NCBI GenBank assembly: GCA_022496805.1
Contig: CM040099.1
Coordinates: 17,902,031 to 17,966,030, forward strand
Direction: 5' to 3'
Source: Pohlia nutans
Lineage: Eukaryota > Streptophyta > Bryopsida > Bryales > Mniaceae
Length of the DNA: 64,000 nt
Shown here: positions 36,360 to 48,403 of the stretch, piece after piece
How the letters are laid out: every line of letters starts with the position of its first letter
Numbering within the stretch: the stretch's first letter is position 1
Program-made: the position numbers and the translations under genes
Notes under the pieces: model-generated
What the model saw: only the letters and a program-made list of their open reading frames with translations
What the model was told of the DNA's origin: nothing
The model's database searches: none

Positions 36360-36845
36360 ATTTCATTATTTATCAATTTCATTTCATTTCTTTTTCATTT
36401 CATTGTCATTACTTTTTCATTTCATCGTCATTTTGCATTTTCATGTCATTTTCGTTTCATTTGCATTTCATTATCATTTCATTTTCATTCCATTTTCGTT
36501 TCATTTCATTTTCAATATTTCTCATTTTCATTTCATTTCATTTCGTTTTCATTTCATTTTCATTTCATTTTCAGTTTCATTTCATCTCATTTTCATTTCA
36601 TTTTCATTTCATTTCCATTTCATTTCCATTTCATTTCCATTTCGTTTCATTTCATTTCGTTTCATTTTCATTTTATTTTCATTAGTTTTCATTTTATTTT
36701 CATTTCATTTCGTTTTCATTCAATTTCATTTCATTTTCATTTCATTTTCATTTCATTTCCATTTCATTTCCATTTCATTTTCATTTTCGTTTCATTTTCA
36801 TTCCATTTCATTTTCATTCCATTTCATTTTCATTTCATTTTTTAA
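36360..36845. repeat. ATTTCATTTTC composite microsatellite
   Basis: About 480 bp of alternating TTTCAT and TTTTCAT units with rare substitutions. Together with 35925-36075 it forms an inverted pair that could fold. A short counterpart occurs at 46465-46565. Confidence 0.85.
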
Positions 36846-36859
36846 ATTATTTTTTAAAA

Positions 36860-37560
36860 TTTAAATTATTCTTTTAAAGAAACACAAGAATAGTTTTTTT
36901 CTTCATTGTTCTTTCTTCGTTCTTTTGTCTTTCTTGTTTCTTCTTATTCGTTTCTAGTTTCTTCCTATTTTTCTTTAACCTTTAAAAAAAAGAAATAAAA
37001 AAATAAAAATCTTTCTTCATTGTTCTTTCTTCGTTCTTTTTCTTTTTCTTTCTTGTTTCTTTTTTTTTCCTTTTGGTTTCTAGCTTCTTTTAAATTATTT
37101 TCCTTTATAAAAGAACAAATTCAAAATTCTTTCTTCGTTCTTCTTTCTTCTCTCTATTTTCTTTTTTGTTTCTTCTTATTTGTTTCTGGTTTCTTCTTTT
37201 TTCCTTTTTCCTTAAAAAAAACAAAAAAACGAATTAAAAAAATTCTTTCTTCATTGTTCTTTCTTCGTTCTTTTTTCTTTTTTGTTTCTTCTTATTCGTT
37301 TATGGTTTCTTCTTTTAAATTCTTTTTTCTTTAAAAAAAACAAATTAATAAAATCTTTCTCCATTGTTCTTTCTTGTTTCTTCTTATCTGTTTCTGGTTT
37401 CCTTTTTTCTTTTCTTTTTCCTTTAAAAAAAAGGCCAAAAACATAAAATTCTTTCTTCATTCTTCTTTCTTCGTTCTTTATTCTTTCTTGTTTTTCGTTT
37501 CTTTTTTTTCTTTTGGTTTCTTCTTTTAAATTCTTTTTCCTTTTAAAAAAGAAAACAGAA
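36860..37560. repeat. Polypyrimidine minisatellite, about 110-bp unit
   Basis: Roughly six imperfect copies (starting near 36900, 37015, 37130, 37245, 37355 and 37450). Each has TTCTTTCTTCATTGTTCTTT, TTCTTGTTTCTTCTTATTCG, TTTCTGGTTTC and an A-run. The inverse array is at 45740-46440. Confidence 0.8.
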
Positions 37561-37714
37561 AAACCTCACTAATTTGATTATTTTATAACTTCTCAATATT
37601 CTATACTAGTGTTCCTTGCATAAGGTAATGCTTGATGAAGATGGCATTGCCCGGCATAAACAGCTAGGAAATTAGATGAAGTTTGATTTCATCCATCACT
37701 TGTATCAATACGAA

Positions 37715-38215
37715 TGAAACCACTGCCTACCTGTCCTGTCAAAAGTTCCCAGAGTACTATGAAAACATCTGCCTTAGAATCATAGGGCTTGTGCTCGATA
37801 ACCTGCACAACAATCAATGGCTGATCAAAAACTACAAATCATATTACTGCCTACGTAGTTTTAAAACAAGCATGTATGTCTCTCGGATGATTAACCCCTA
37901 AAGGACCAAAGATTCATGGTTTTAGAATGACAAATTCAATTGATCATATTGTGAAGATAATAATTCAGATGAGACCAAATTTTATATCACCAGAATCAGT
38001 TAAGAACATTGCAACAACAATTAAATTTGAACAAAAAGAAGTCCACACAGGACCTACCCAAAACTGCTAAGAAAACCACCAAGACATTGTAATATTACCT
38101 CAGGAGCCATCCACCGGTATGTGCCCGTCTCTGCAGTCATGATACCTGACTGTGCTTGCACTCTCGCTACACCGAAATCCGCCACCTTCACCACCTTTAA
38201 ACCCCCCATGTACAT
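37715..38215 (-). pseudogene. Raf-like (STY-type) kinase fragment, left arm
   Basis: Two exons of a plant MAPKKK-Raf-like Ser/Thr/Tyr kinase: about 38215-38096 ([17 protein letters not shown] to TYRWMAPE) and about 37792-37720 ([14 protein letters not shown] then [10 protein letters not shown]). They cover subdomains VII-IX only (DFG and APE). The conserved S-F-G after DVF is missing by an in-frame deletion, and no N-lobe or catalytic loop is present, so it cannot be an active kinase. A TTAA-family copy lies in the intron. It matches 45070-45560 in inverse orientation. Confidence 0.75.
37893..38075 (-). mobile_element. Partial TTAA-family element (copy F2)
   Basis: The end CCCCTAAAGGACCAAAGATT is preceded by TTAA at 37889-37892. 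The body is the inverse of 45228-45402. The far terminus is not recognisable. It lies in the kinase-fragment intron. Confidence 0.5.
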
Positions 38216-39479
38216 CAGTGAAATTTTTGTTATGCAAGAAGAAATTCCATAATCATGTGATTCGGAGTTCACGATTGCACAAAGAAAACAGAAAAACTTG
38301 ATGATTTTCCGAATAAGGTAGAAACACCTAGAACATGATCACTATGCACATTTTCTGAAGTGGAATGATATTTTTCGTAGTTTTAGAAATTGGGGAGAAA
38401 AATAAACATGAAAATGTGGAAAAAAACTATAAGTATGTATAAAAGTAATTAAATAGGAACAACTAAGCTGCCGGGCTGCGATTGAACTGTAATTTATCCA
38501 GTGCATTTCAGTCCATCGAAGAATGCTACCAAAAATATTAGCCATTCAATGATTGATATTAGAACTCGCATGCAATCTATTGCATTAGCTAGTAAAAGAA
38601 ACCTACAATCCAAGAAGTAGAAGTAGAGTTATTCTTCATTATTTAATTCTGAAAGGATGAAAAGAATACCTCAAGTGTCTTCATGCATGCATGTGGTGGT
38701 CAAAAGTAGACAATACTGACGTGTTCACACATTCATTAGTCTTGATGCTCCAGAGCTTCACCAAACCGTACCATCATCTAGCTCCTGCATAATTATTGAA
38801 GGGTCTTGTTCAAGTATAAAATAAGCACAGCCACGTACATACAACTCGATCAGACCTGCTCCAAATTTTTAGCATGCAGCTACAGAAATTAAGTGAATCA
38901 TCACCCTCGATATATCGCCCACATATTTTATTTCAGAACGATCACTGATCTCCTCGATCATTATTTTGTAACCAATCAACTACTAGCTTCACCAATTAAC
39001 TTCAAAATAATCCTTCTCCCCAAGTCTTTGATTCCAGAGTGTCGTCCGGATGTGTAAAATAAGAGACTCACGCTAGCTGATATATTTGAGGTTACACACA
39101 ATCATTATTTGTCCCTAAGATGGTAGCCACGCACATTAATTAATTAATTGCCGACCCATGAAACCTCCCTTGAGATCGATCTTCCTTCAGTTGTTTGAAC
39201 TGTCTTACAGTTGCACCGTCTGACGCTTCAATTCTGCTCGTACAAGCAAACAACGCTGCACCAACGTACGCCGATGTAAATATTAAGCAAATCATGATTG
39301 TAAACCCCACGGTCATCTACAACTTAGAACTTAACTTAGGCATCAATCACACCTGACTGTAGCTAGACTGAAAGAAACAAAGCTCCAACGTTATTACATC
39401 CTTGAAGCAGATTCTTATTATCAATGAATGCAGGTTAATTATCAGATGTCATCCATTATTATAAATTAAATAGGAAATA

Positions 39480-42400
39480 TATTACTACATAATTATTATA
39501 AAATTAAGACTTCATGATCAAGGTTTAACACTCGGGCCCTAATTATTGGGATAACATTGGTTACTTTCCATTTTAAGATGTAACTGAGCATTTTGAATTC
39601 TCCAACAAAACAAGCTCACGTGTCCTGCAAGTGAATCGTTAGCATTTCAAGAATGATGGATTCACCCCTCGAGGTTCATAGTTCCAAACTTGAACAATAA
39701 TTCCTTGCTCGAGTCCAACTGTCAAATGGAGTCACAAACCTCGATTGTTGGCGCGACACCACGCATAAGAAGAAACCATTGACACTGAAGAAACGTACCA
39801 AGGATTCTTATATATAAAGTCTGAAGAAAGACTAAGTGAGTAGCATGCATTTCTAGTAGCTAAGTTCAAGCTTATTTACCTTAATATCTCGATCTTTTCG
39901 CACTCCAAACAGATGCACCAAATTCCATCCAGTTTCTTCAATTCCTGTAAGTTTGTATCCTCTCCGATGCATGTAATTATCAAGCTGATTGACTATTTGG
40001 AAATGTCACGATTGAGAGCAATTGCGCATCATGATCATTTTCCACCATGCATACCAGAGCTAGAGGAATAGCACAATCGTGAGGGAATTGGCGATAGAAG
40101 ACCAAATGAATTTGACCAACTGGCATCAACAAATAGGCTAAGTTATGTATGGATCCAACCAGATGGCTGCTTGATATTACTTCGAATCTCTGGAAAAACA
40201 ACGGAAACCCACATTACAGGAATAAAAACTGTGAGTCCAAAATACTCTCAAGTGAACTAATTTACAAATATAGAACTACATGTTCAAGTGTTCAACTTAC
40301 AACCTAGTACCTAGACTGTACGTGAACTCCGAATCAAGTCTTTGGCTGAGAATTTAAATGTAATTATTACTATTTAAAAGCGTCATACTAATAAATATGT
40401 AATTTAGGCAGGAAAATACTTAGGAGGAAAAGGGTTCAGATGATCAATCACGCTACCTGAAATGACACATCATATTAAATGAATGTACCACTTCCTACTT
40501 CCTAATCTTCAAGTAACTCCTAAGGATCCTGGCTAGCTGACACATAAGTAGGTTGACAACTTGGTCTTTTCACTCTACCATCGATCACATGATTGTATGT
40601 TTAACATTGCAAAAATTGAGCAATCGTGAACAATCAGTTGGGGTATGCTCCTTGGAGCCAACATATTTACTCAAATTTGGACAGCAATTGCCACATAATT
40701 TGTACTCCAAAAATCCTGAAGTTTGACACTGTTTAGCTTTTGTTAATGACCATTCAAATGTCAGTTCTTGAAATTTTCGAAAGCTCTAGCTTGTTCAGAC
40801 AAAGGTACACAAGACAGTACAGAAAGGAATTTGAATATATACATATGGAACTGCACCTATGCAAAGACTTAATTTAAACTAAGTGTATGTTTTACTATTA
40901 ATGCACTTAAACTGGTGAGCTGAGTTACTAATTAATAAGCAGTCTTACTAGATAATTACCTTGACTACTAACTGATACTGAAAATTAGAGTTGGTTACAC
41001 CCTAGCTCTAAAATGATAGGTAAGCCGGCTTAATTAATTACTACAGCGAGAATTTGTTTCTGACATGACGACCGTTTCACAATGCAGAATACCAAGAGAC
41101 AATGCATCCAAATACTTCAAGTTAGTTGAAATATTAATTCCAGCGGAGATCTTTGGGTCACTACCCACATGTTCACATTCTATTTGTTGGCCTACAAGAG
41201 CAACTCAGTCTGGTGAGAACTTACAGTAGCTTTCTTACCGTTGTGTGATGCTCATGATCATCATCAGTGAGAGACCGTGCTGACCACTATGGATATGATT
41301 ATGACGGAACTGGGAGCTGTCGGTGGGGTGTGGCTGCATGCATGCAGCTAGTTCTCCTGTCAGTTCAACACTCAGGATTTTCAGGCAATTAATTATGGTG
41401 CAGGAGTTTGCTGCAATTATAGCTCAAACACCATGTGTTGAGTGCATATAAAATAGTTCCCCAAAAGCGATGTTCAAATGCTACAGTCAGAGAATGTTAT
41501 AGAGCAACCTTCGATCATATATATATATGAATGAATGAATGACATGCTATATAGCAACAGAAGAATCCTCGTTTGAAAATAAATTAAAGCCGGGGACTCC
41601 GCCAACGATGCCGGTTGTTGTACTATAGAATCTTTGAAGAACAAACCAATTCAAGAAGCTGTACTAACAAGAGAGTAGAACACATTGAGAGGTCTACCTA
41701 TTCGCCGGAAATCTCCACTGTGGCACTGTCTGGCGTCGGAGACGTTCCCCCAGGCAGGCTCCGCGAAGCCACCACCTCGATCAGACAACTGCCTGCACAT
41801 GCAATTAGACACTGACATAAGAACGGATCAGCACTTGCGACACAAATTCCATCACGTACATCGACCACGCATCAATTGCAGCATGTAACATATATAGACT
41901 CTCCTACTCATTCTCGATCATGCAGCGTAATTATACAATTGTAAGACTTAACCAAGAGAAAGCAGCCAGCCCTGAATAATTACTTTAATATTACCGTGGT
42001 CACAGTTTTAGTATGGGTCAGAATTCAAAAGACTCATATTGCAAGCAAGAGATTAAATCACGAGTTAACCACAAGTTATTGATTATGCGGAGACGGTGCG
42101 CGTGACAATTTCCTCCATGATGTTCTCCTTCCATGGTTTTGGCGTCTTCATCGCAGTCCTGGCACAAGGTTGTTATCTTTCCGTAGGGACAATAATATTG
42201 GGCGGCGTATGCTCTGCGACGAGCCCGACCGTCGAGAGTACAACGCGCTCATGGAGGCTGTACACGCATCCCATAGTCTGCCTAACTCCTAGTTCATTGT
42301 ACGGTTCTATAGCTGGACGCCCTTTTCTTAGTGATGTAGCCGTTCCGGATTACCTATCGATTTCTGGTTGCCTTGACTGATGTGTATAATTCCTTGTAAT

Positions 42401-42600
42401 TGTAATATACCTTTGTCTTCACAACATCTGCGCTTGAGTACTTTGTGAGATGAATATTATGAACGCTTGAATGTTATCCCTAGAATGTGTTATGTCTTAA
42501 TCGCACCCTTATACAGTTTGCATCATTTTTCTTCTCTTTTTTTTACTGCTTGGAAAATTTTGTTTCGTTGCAATGCGCTGGTGGAATTTGACCTCATTGG
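39480..42600. other. Unique centre of inverted structure, no gene seen
   Basis: AT-rich DNA with TTAATTAATTAA and ATATATAT/GAATGAATGAAT runs (about 41517-41541). Short frames lack splice or homology support. I recognise no element. Confidence 0.45.
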
Positions 42601-42613
42601 TAATTTTCTTCAG

Positions 42614-43464
42614 GCAAGGTATGCCACTGCCAATCCAGCCCAAGGTGCTGGCCTCCAATGCACAGCGTCCACCGATTCTATCATGGACTATGGCCAGTAT
42701 GCTATACTCACTAGAGGAAACGTCTTGTGCTCGGCAACTACGACCCACTCAACGATGGACTTTTCCACCAAGCCAATTCAACATGGTGTTGTAGACAGCC
42801 CTCCTAACGGTGGTACTCGTCATGTGCTGAAGTCCTCACCTTCTCCTTTGCGGTCACGAGAACCCTCTACTTCTCGTCGCTTGCGTTCTCTGTCTGACAG
42901 GGTGCCTCAGAGAAAGCTTTATGAAGACGCCTTACACCCAATTAATTCTCTTGAGGTACGAATACTTTCTTTCCCCGCACCATTATTTCGCTTAGACGGT
43001 CTTGCCTTGCTGTTTACTTGATGTAGATTCCCTTGTACTTGCAGGGTTCCGACATTCCCAAACCATGCAAGTCCTCTGCTACTGTAAATGCTTTCCAAAT
43101 GACTCTTGTGATGCTGTCATCAGACCCGCCTCCTCTAACCCAAGCCCGTGTTCATATGCCCTCTCGTGCGCCCTTGCGTACTCGTCTCCCTTCAGTGAAT
43201 ACGGGTCTTCAAAAGACTAAGTCACATGACAAATTCAGAAAGAGATCCGCTCCGGTTCGAGATAAGAGGGAGGAACTGATACTGGCGCAACAAAGGCTAG
43301 AGATTGCGCAACGACGATTGTCAATGTATCCCTTCGACAGTCGCGGTCATGTGATGTTGAAGGCAATAGCTGAACATCATTTGAAGGCCAAAGCTGAACT
43401 GAAGAGTCGATCGCCACCCCAGAAACCGCTAGGCATTCTATTTGTGATTACTATAGAGAATTAA
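42614..43464 (+). CDS. Unrecognised basic protein, at least two exons
   Basis: An acceptor TTCTTCAG at 42613 opens a frame to 42955 (donor GAG|GTACGA). A GCAG acceptor at 43044 continues the same frame in phase 0 to a TAA at 43464. The two exons give about 253 residues. The product is Ser/Pro/Arg-rich in the middle (SREPSTSRRLRSLSDRVPQR). It ends in a likely helical region (KREELILAQQRLEIAQRRLS ... MLKAIAEHHLKAKAELK). No known domain is recognised and no start exon was found; 42096-42380 is a weak candidate. It sits alone in the centre of the inverted structure, so it may be the element's own or a captured gene. Confidence 0.4.
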
Positions 43465-45069
43465 AAAAATACGTGGAGCTCATGTTTTTATATAGGATTT
43501 TAGTCTTCACTCATTCTTTTTCCTAGCATTATGAGACATTATCAAAATTGGATTACCGTCCTGCAATACAAACACCCAAAAAATGTATATTCGTTTTATA
43601 CTTACTATAAATAGATGTCACAATTGTAATCTTGTATTGCTCACTTCTATCATATGTACTCTATTTGATCTTCGCTGTGTCCATCTTCTACTGTTTAACC
43701 CTATATTTGGAATGGTTAGTGGTTCAATTTGGGTTTATTTTAGACTTTTTGAACTCTCATTATTCTGGAATCCTCCCATTTTGATGAATATAATGTTATG
43801 AGGTAATTTCCTACTTAATTTATAATAATGGATGACATCTGATAATTAACCTGCATTGATAATAAGAATCTGCTTCAAGGATGTAATAACGTTGGAGCTT
43901 TGTTTCTTTCAGCCTACAGGTGTGATTGATGCCTAAGTTAAGAAGTTGTAGATGACCGTGGGGTTTAGGGTCATTCATGATTTGCTTAATATTTAAATCG
44001 GCGTACACCGCCCGGTACGTACGTACGTTGGTGCAGCGTTGCTTGCTTGTGCGAGCAGAATTGAAGCGTCAGACGGTGCAACCGTAAGACAGTTCAAACA
44101 ACTGAAGGAAGATCGATCTCAAGGGAGGTTTCATGGGTCGGCAATTAATTAATTAATGTGCGTGGCTACCATCTTAGCTGGACAAATAATGATTGTGTGT
44201 AACCTCAAATATATCAGCGTGAACTGTCTCTTATTTCACACATCCGGACGACACTCTGAGTGGAATCAAAGACTTGGGGAGAAGGATTTGAAGGTAATTG
44301 GTGAAGCTAGCTAGCGGTTGATTGGTTACAAATGATCGAGGAGATCAGTGATCGTTCTGAAATAATATATATGTGGGCGATCGAGGGTGATGATTCACTT
44401 TCTGTAGCTGCATGCTACAAATTTGGAGCAGGTATTCATGATCGAGTTGTATGTACGTGGATGTGCTTATTTTATACTTGAACAAGTTAGACCCCTCAAT
44501 ATGCAGGAGCTAGCTGATGGTACGGTTTGGGGAAGCTCTGGAGCATCAAGACAAACGAATGTGTGAACACGTTAGTACTACTTTTGACCACCACAGGCAT
44601 GCATGAAGACACTTGAGGTATTCTTTTCATCCTTTCAGAATTAAATAATGAAGAATAACTCTACTTCTTGGATTACAGTAGGTTTCTTTGACTAGCTAAT
44701 GCAATAGATTGCATGCGAGTTCTAATATCAATCATTGATTCATGGCTAATATTTTTGGTAGCATTCTTCGATGGACTGAAATGCACTGGATATATTACAG
44801 TTCAATCGCAGCTTAGTTGTTCCCATTTAATTACTTTTATACATACTTTTAGTTTTTTTCCAGATTTTTGTGTTTATTTTTCTCCCCAACTTCTAAAACT
44901 ACGAAAAATATCATTCCACTTCAGAAAATGTGCATAGTGATCATGTTCTAGGTGTTTCTACCTTATTCGGAAAATCATCAAGTTTTCCTGTTTTCTTTGT
45001 GCAATCGTGAACTCCGAATCACATGATTATGGAATTTCTTAGAACTTGCATAACAAAAAATTCACTGAT

Positions 45070-45565
45070 GTACATGGGGGGTTTAAAGGTGGCGAAGGTG
45101 GCGGATTTCGGTGTAGCGAGAGTGCCAGCATAGTCAGGTATCATGACTGCAGAGACGGGCCCATACCGGTGGATGGCTCCTGAGGTAATCATACAATGAC
45201 TTGGTAATTACACTGGCTTTTTTTTAGCAGTTTTGGGTAGGTCCTATGTGGACTTCTTTTTGTTCAAATTTAATCGTTGTTGCAATGTTCGTAATTGATT
45301 CCGGTGATTTAAAATTTGGTCTCATCTAAATTATTATTTTCACAATATGATCAAATGAATTTGTCATTCTAAAACCATGAATCTTTGGTCCTTTAGGGGT
45401 TAATCATCTGAGAGACATACATGCTTGTTTTAAAACTACGTAGGCAGTAATATGATTTGTAGTTTTTGATCAACCATTGATTGTTGTGCAGGTTATCGAG
45501 CACAAGCCCTATGATTCTAAGGCAGATGTTTTCATAGTACTCTGGGAACTTTTGACAGGACAGGT
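45070..45565 (+). pseudogene. Raf-like kinase fragment, right arm
   Basis: Inverse copy of the left-arm fragment: exon about 45070-45184 ([13 protein letters not shown], stop, [17 protein letters not shown]) and exon about 45492-45563 ([20 protein letters not shown]). It shares the loss of S-F-G with the left copy, so the duplication came after the deletion. It also has a TAG where the left copy has CAG and two missense changes (Q to P, T to P). The intron carries the 45228-45402 TTAA-family copy, so that insertion also predates duplication. Confidence 0.75.
45228..45402 (+). mobile_element. Partial TTAA-family element (copy F3)
   Basis: The right end is GGTCCTTTAGGGG then TTAA. Homologous to 3480-3689 and the inverse of 37893-38075. 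The other end is not identifiable. Confidence 0.5.
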
Positions 45566-45739
45566 AGGCAGTGGTTTCATTCGTATTGATACAAGTGATG
45601 GATGAAATCAAACTTCATCTAATTTCCTAGCTGTGGTTTATGCCGGGCAATGCCATCTTCGTCAAGCATTACCTTATGCAAGGAACACTAGTAAGTTATA
45701 GAATATTGAGAAGTTATGAAATAATTGGATTAGTCAGGT

Positions 45740-46440
45740 TTTTCTGTTTTCTTTTTTAAAAGGAAAAAGAATTTAAAAGAAGAAACCAGAAGAAAAAAAA
45801 GAAACGAGAAACAAGAAAGAAAAAAGAACGAAGAAAGACGAATGAAGAAAGAATTTTATCTTTGTTGTCTTTTATTTAAAGGAAAAAGAAAAGAAAAAAG
45901 GAAACCAGAAACAAATAAGAAGAAACAAGAAAGAACAATGGAGAAAGATTTTATTAATTTGTTTTTTTTTAAAGGAAATAGAATTTAAAAGAAGAAACCA
46001 GAAACGAACAAGAAGAAACAGAAAACAAAAAAGAACGAAGAAAGAACAATGAAGAATGAATTTTTTTAATTCCTTTTTTCTTATTTTTTTAGGAAAAAGA
46101 AAAAAAAGGAAACCAGAAACGAATAAGAAGAAACGAAAAAGAAAATAGAGAGAAGAAAGAAGAACGAAGAAAGAATTTTTTAATTTGTTCTTTCTTAAAG
46201 GAAAAATATTTTTAAAAGAAGAAACCAGGAGGAAAAAAAGAAGAAACAAGAAACAAGAAAGAAAAAGAACGAAGAAAGAACAATGACGAAAGAGTTTTAT
46301 TTCTTTGTTTCTTTTTTTTTACAGGGAAATGGAAAGAGGAAGAAATCAGAAACGAATAAGAAGAAACAAGAAAGACAGAAGAACGAAGAAAGAACAATGA
46401 AGAAAAAAATTATTCTTTTGTTTCTTTAAAAAAATAATTA
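45740..46440. repeat. Polypurine minisatellite, inverse of left-arm array
   Basis: Tandem units with AACCAGAAACGAATAAGAAG and AAGAACGAAGAAAGAACAAT, the complement of the 36860-37560 array. It is followed by a short AAATGAAATGG stretch at 46465-46565. Confidence 0.8.
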
Positions 46441-46798
46441 AAACTTAAAAAAATACTTAAGAAAATAAATGAAAATGAAACCAAATGAAATGGAAATGAA
46501 ATGGAAATGAAATGAAAATGGAATGAAAATGTAATGAAAATGAAATGAAAATGAAATGAAACTAAATGAAACAAAAAGTTTCTTTTAAGGAAACTATATC
46601 TAAAAGCGTCCATAGCTCAATCTTTCATAATAAGTAGATTCTGACACCCTAGTGTTGATGAAAATGTGCACAATCTAAACATCAGAGTTTAGGGTCGTTT
46701 TAAGGTCAACCTATAGTCAGTACTTTGGAAATCCATAACTTATTCATACGGTATCCAAATATTGCATGCTAAAGTGCGTTGGAATCCTCTTGAACTCA

Positions 46799-47120
46799 TA
46801 ACATTGAGTAGCCTTGGTTACTGCTGCCTTTCCCTAACAGATTGATGTGGAATATCCCACATCATTTCATTCGGGGGATGAAATGATGTGGGATATTCCT
46901 CATCACATCAGTAGCTATGGGGACATGTGGCATGAAGCAATCTGGAGCAATCAACCATGGTGCACAAGAACTCAAAGCACTCCTCAATCACAATTCAACA
47001 GTGTTCTACAATTATTTATTTGATTCAATAGTCCATTCAAATACAAATCACCAGTCACTCTATAAATAAAGGTGGATGAAACAAAAAGGCACCCTTCTTG
47101 AAGACTACTGAATGTTATGC
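46799..47120. mobile_element. Possible MITE with CATAACATTSAGTAG ends
   Basis: The left end CATAACATTGAGTAGCCTT and right end CTACTGAATGTTATG are inverse. Inside is a hairpin at about 46850-46905 (GGAATATCCCACATCATTTC with its inverse). The right end also matches 35636 and 54018. No convincing target duplication is visible. Confidence 0.45.
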
Positions 47121-48403
47121 TTGCTAATGAGACCCACTAAGAATAATTTATTAATTTCTGTTTTATGTGTGTAAATAGGCTCAGTTGGTAAGGTGAACGC
47201 TTTAAGGTATAGTTACCTTAATGTGGATTTGTGGGGCATGCCGCGAACAGAGCAATTGGGGAGGATTGTAACTGAATTACAAACCATTCAATTTTCCATC
47301 CAGAAAGTTGCTCAGATGGTACCAGAGATCAGTTGACATGCAGGTGAGAATTATGTGAGCATTTTATCATAATTTATCTGCTTCAATCTGTGAGAACGTT
47401 CTGAAAGGTAGAAAAAACCTTCTCATTAGCAAATTGTCCAGCCGATAAATCTCCTCATGCCAAACAAATTATAAAACTACATTGAAATTGTGTTTTAGTG
47501 TTCATCGAGAGTTGATGTCTTTTACCACAATTCATTCAAATGTGTACGCACGTGAATCTCAAACATAGTTTAGAGTGCACCCCGAGCAAATATGTTATCA
47601 TTGATGATATGCAGGTTCATAGTAACCATACTATCATTCTATCAATCCGAAAAAACGACAGCGATTGCTTCCAAAAGCTTTTAACAGTGTGTACATATAC
47701 ACTCCGCCAGATATCGTCCTAGTACTCAGAAGATTTTTAGAGAAGAAGGTCACAACTCTAGACCAGCAAAAGAAAAGAAGCAACAGTAAACAACTGGCAC
47801 TTCCAGTAACTAAGCGCATTCATGAAACAGGATCTATCAAGAGATGTTCGAAGCAAATGCAAGCCCGGCGTCTATACTCAGGTAGTTGGAACTTCTACAA
47901 TCTCCATCATTGGATATATAAGCCTGTTGCGTATTAAAGTTGAGAAGGAAGACTTAATTAAAGCGTGTTACTTATTTATTTATTTATTTATTTATATAGA
48001 GCTTACAATGTTGGTACACGCAAAGACGAGTACTATCCACCTTGTAAAATCTCAGCAGCTGGACCATATATCTCTCAGAATAATACTGTTTACTGCATTC
48101 TACACGGGACATCTATATAATGCTATTGTCGCTAAGCATTGCCACAATGATACGATAATATGGAAGACGAAGACTGACAAATCATATTTGTCAACTGGTC
48201 TAGTACGTAGTACTACGGAATTATACTACTGTGCAGAGTGAACACTATCAGATAACAAGCCCTTAAGTGTATATGCACAGATATATTCCACGCTCGTTTC
48301 TAGTTCTAAACGAGTAAAACATAACTTATTGAAATAACAATAGGAACCTCATATATATACTACCGGGGTTCTGATTTCTTTTCTAAGTACTTACACATGC
48401 ATA
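47121..48403. other. No supported gene; TTTA microsatellite
   Basis: A (TTTA)n run lies at about 47971-47996. Short frames at 47665-48241 have no splice or homology support. Nothing else is recognised. Confidence 0.45.

Larger units (their letters stand above)
35636..47120. mobile_element. Large inverted-repeat structure, 11.5 kb
   Basis: The arms are inverse copies: 36860-39478 on the left matches 43805-46450 on the right, including the polypyrimidine/polypurine arrays, the kinase exons and the flank ending near CATCCATTATTATAAATTAA. The outermost 120-bp blocks (35636 and ending 47120) are also inverse. The central 39.5-43.8 kb is single-copy. Flanks TTGCTAT (left) and TTGCTAA (right) are a weak candidate target duplication. 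It is either a long-TIR transposon that captured gene pieces or a segmental inverted duplication; no transposase was recognised. Confidence 0.6.

Noticed and set aside
35895..37334. Phe/Ser/His-rich frames up to 195 codons
   Set aside because: They are translations of pentamer/hexamer microsatellites and polypyrimidine repeats.
47177..47245. tRNA-like GGCTCAGTTGGTAAGGTGAACG
   Set aside because: It resembles a D-arm, but no acceptor stem, anticodon arm or T-arm can be formed.
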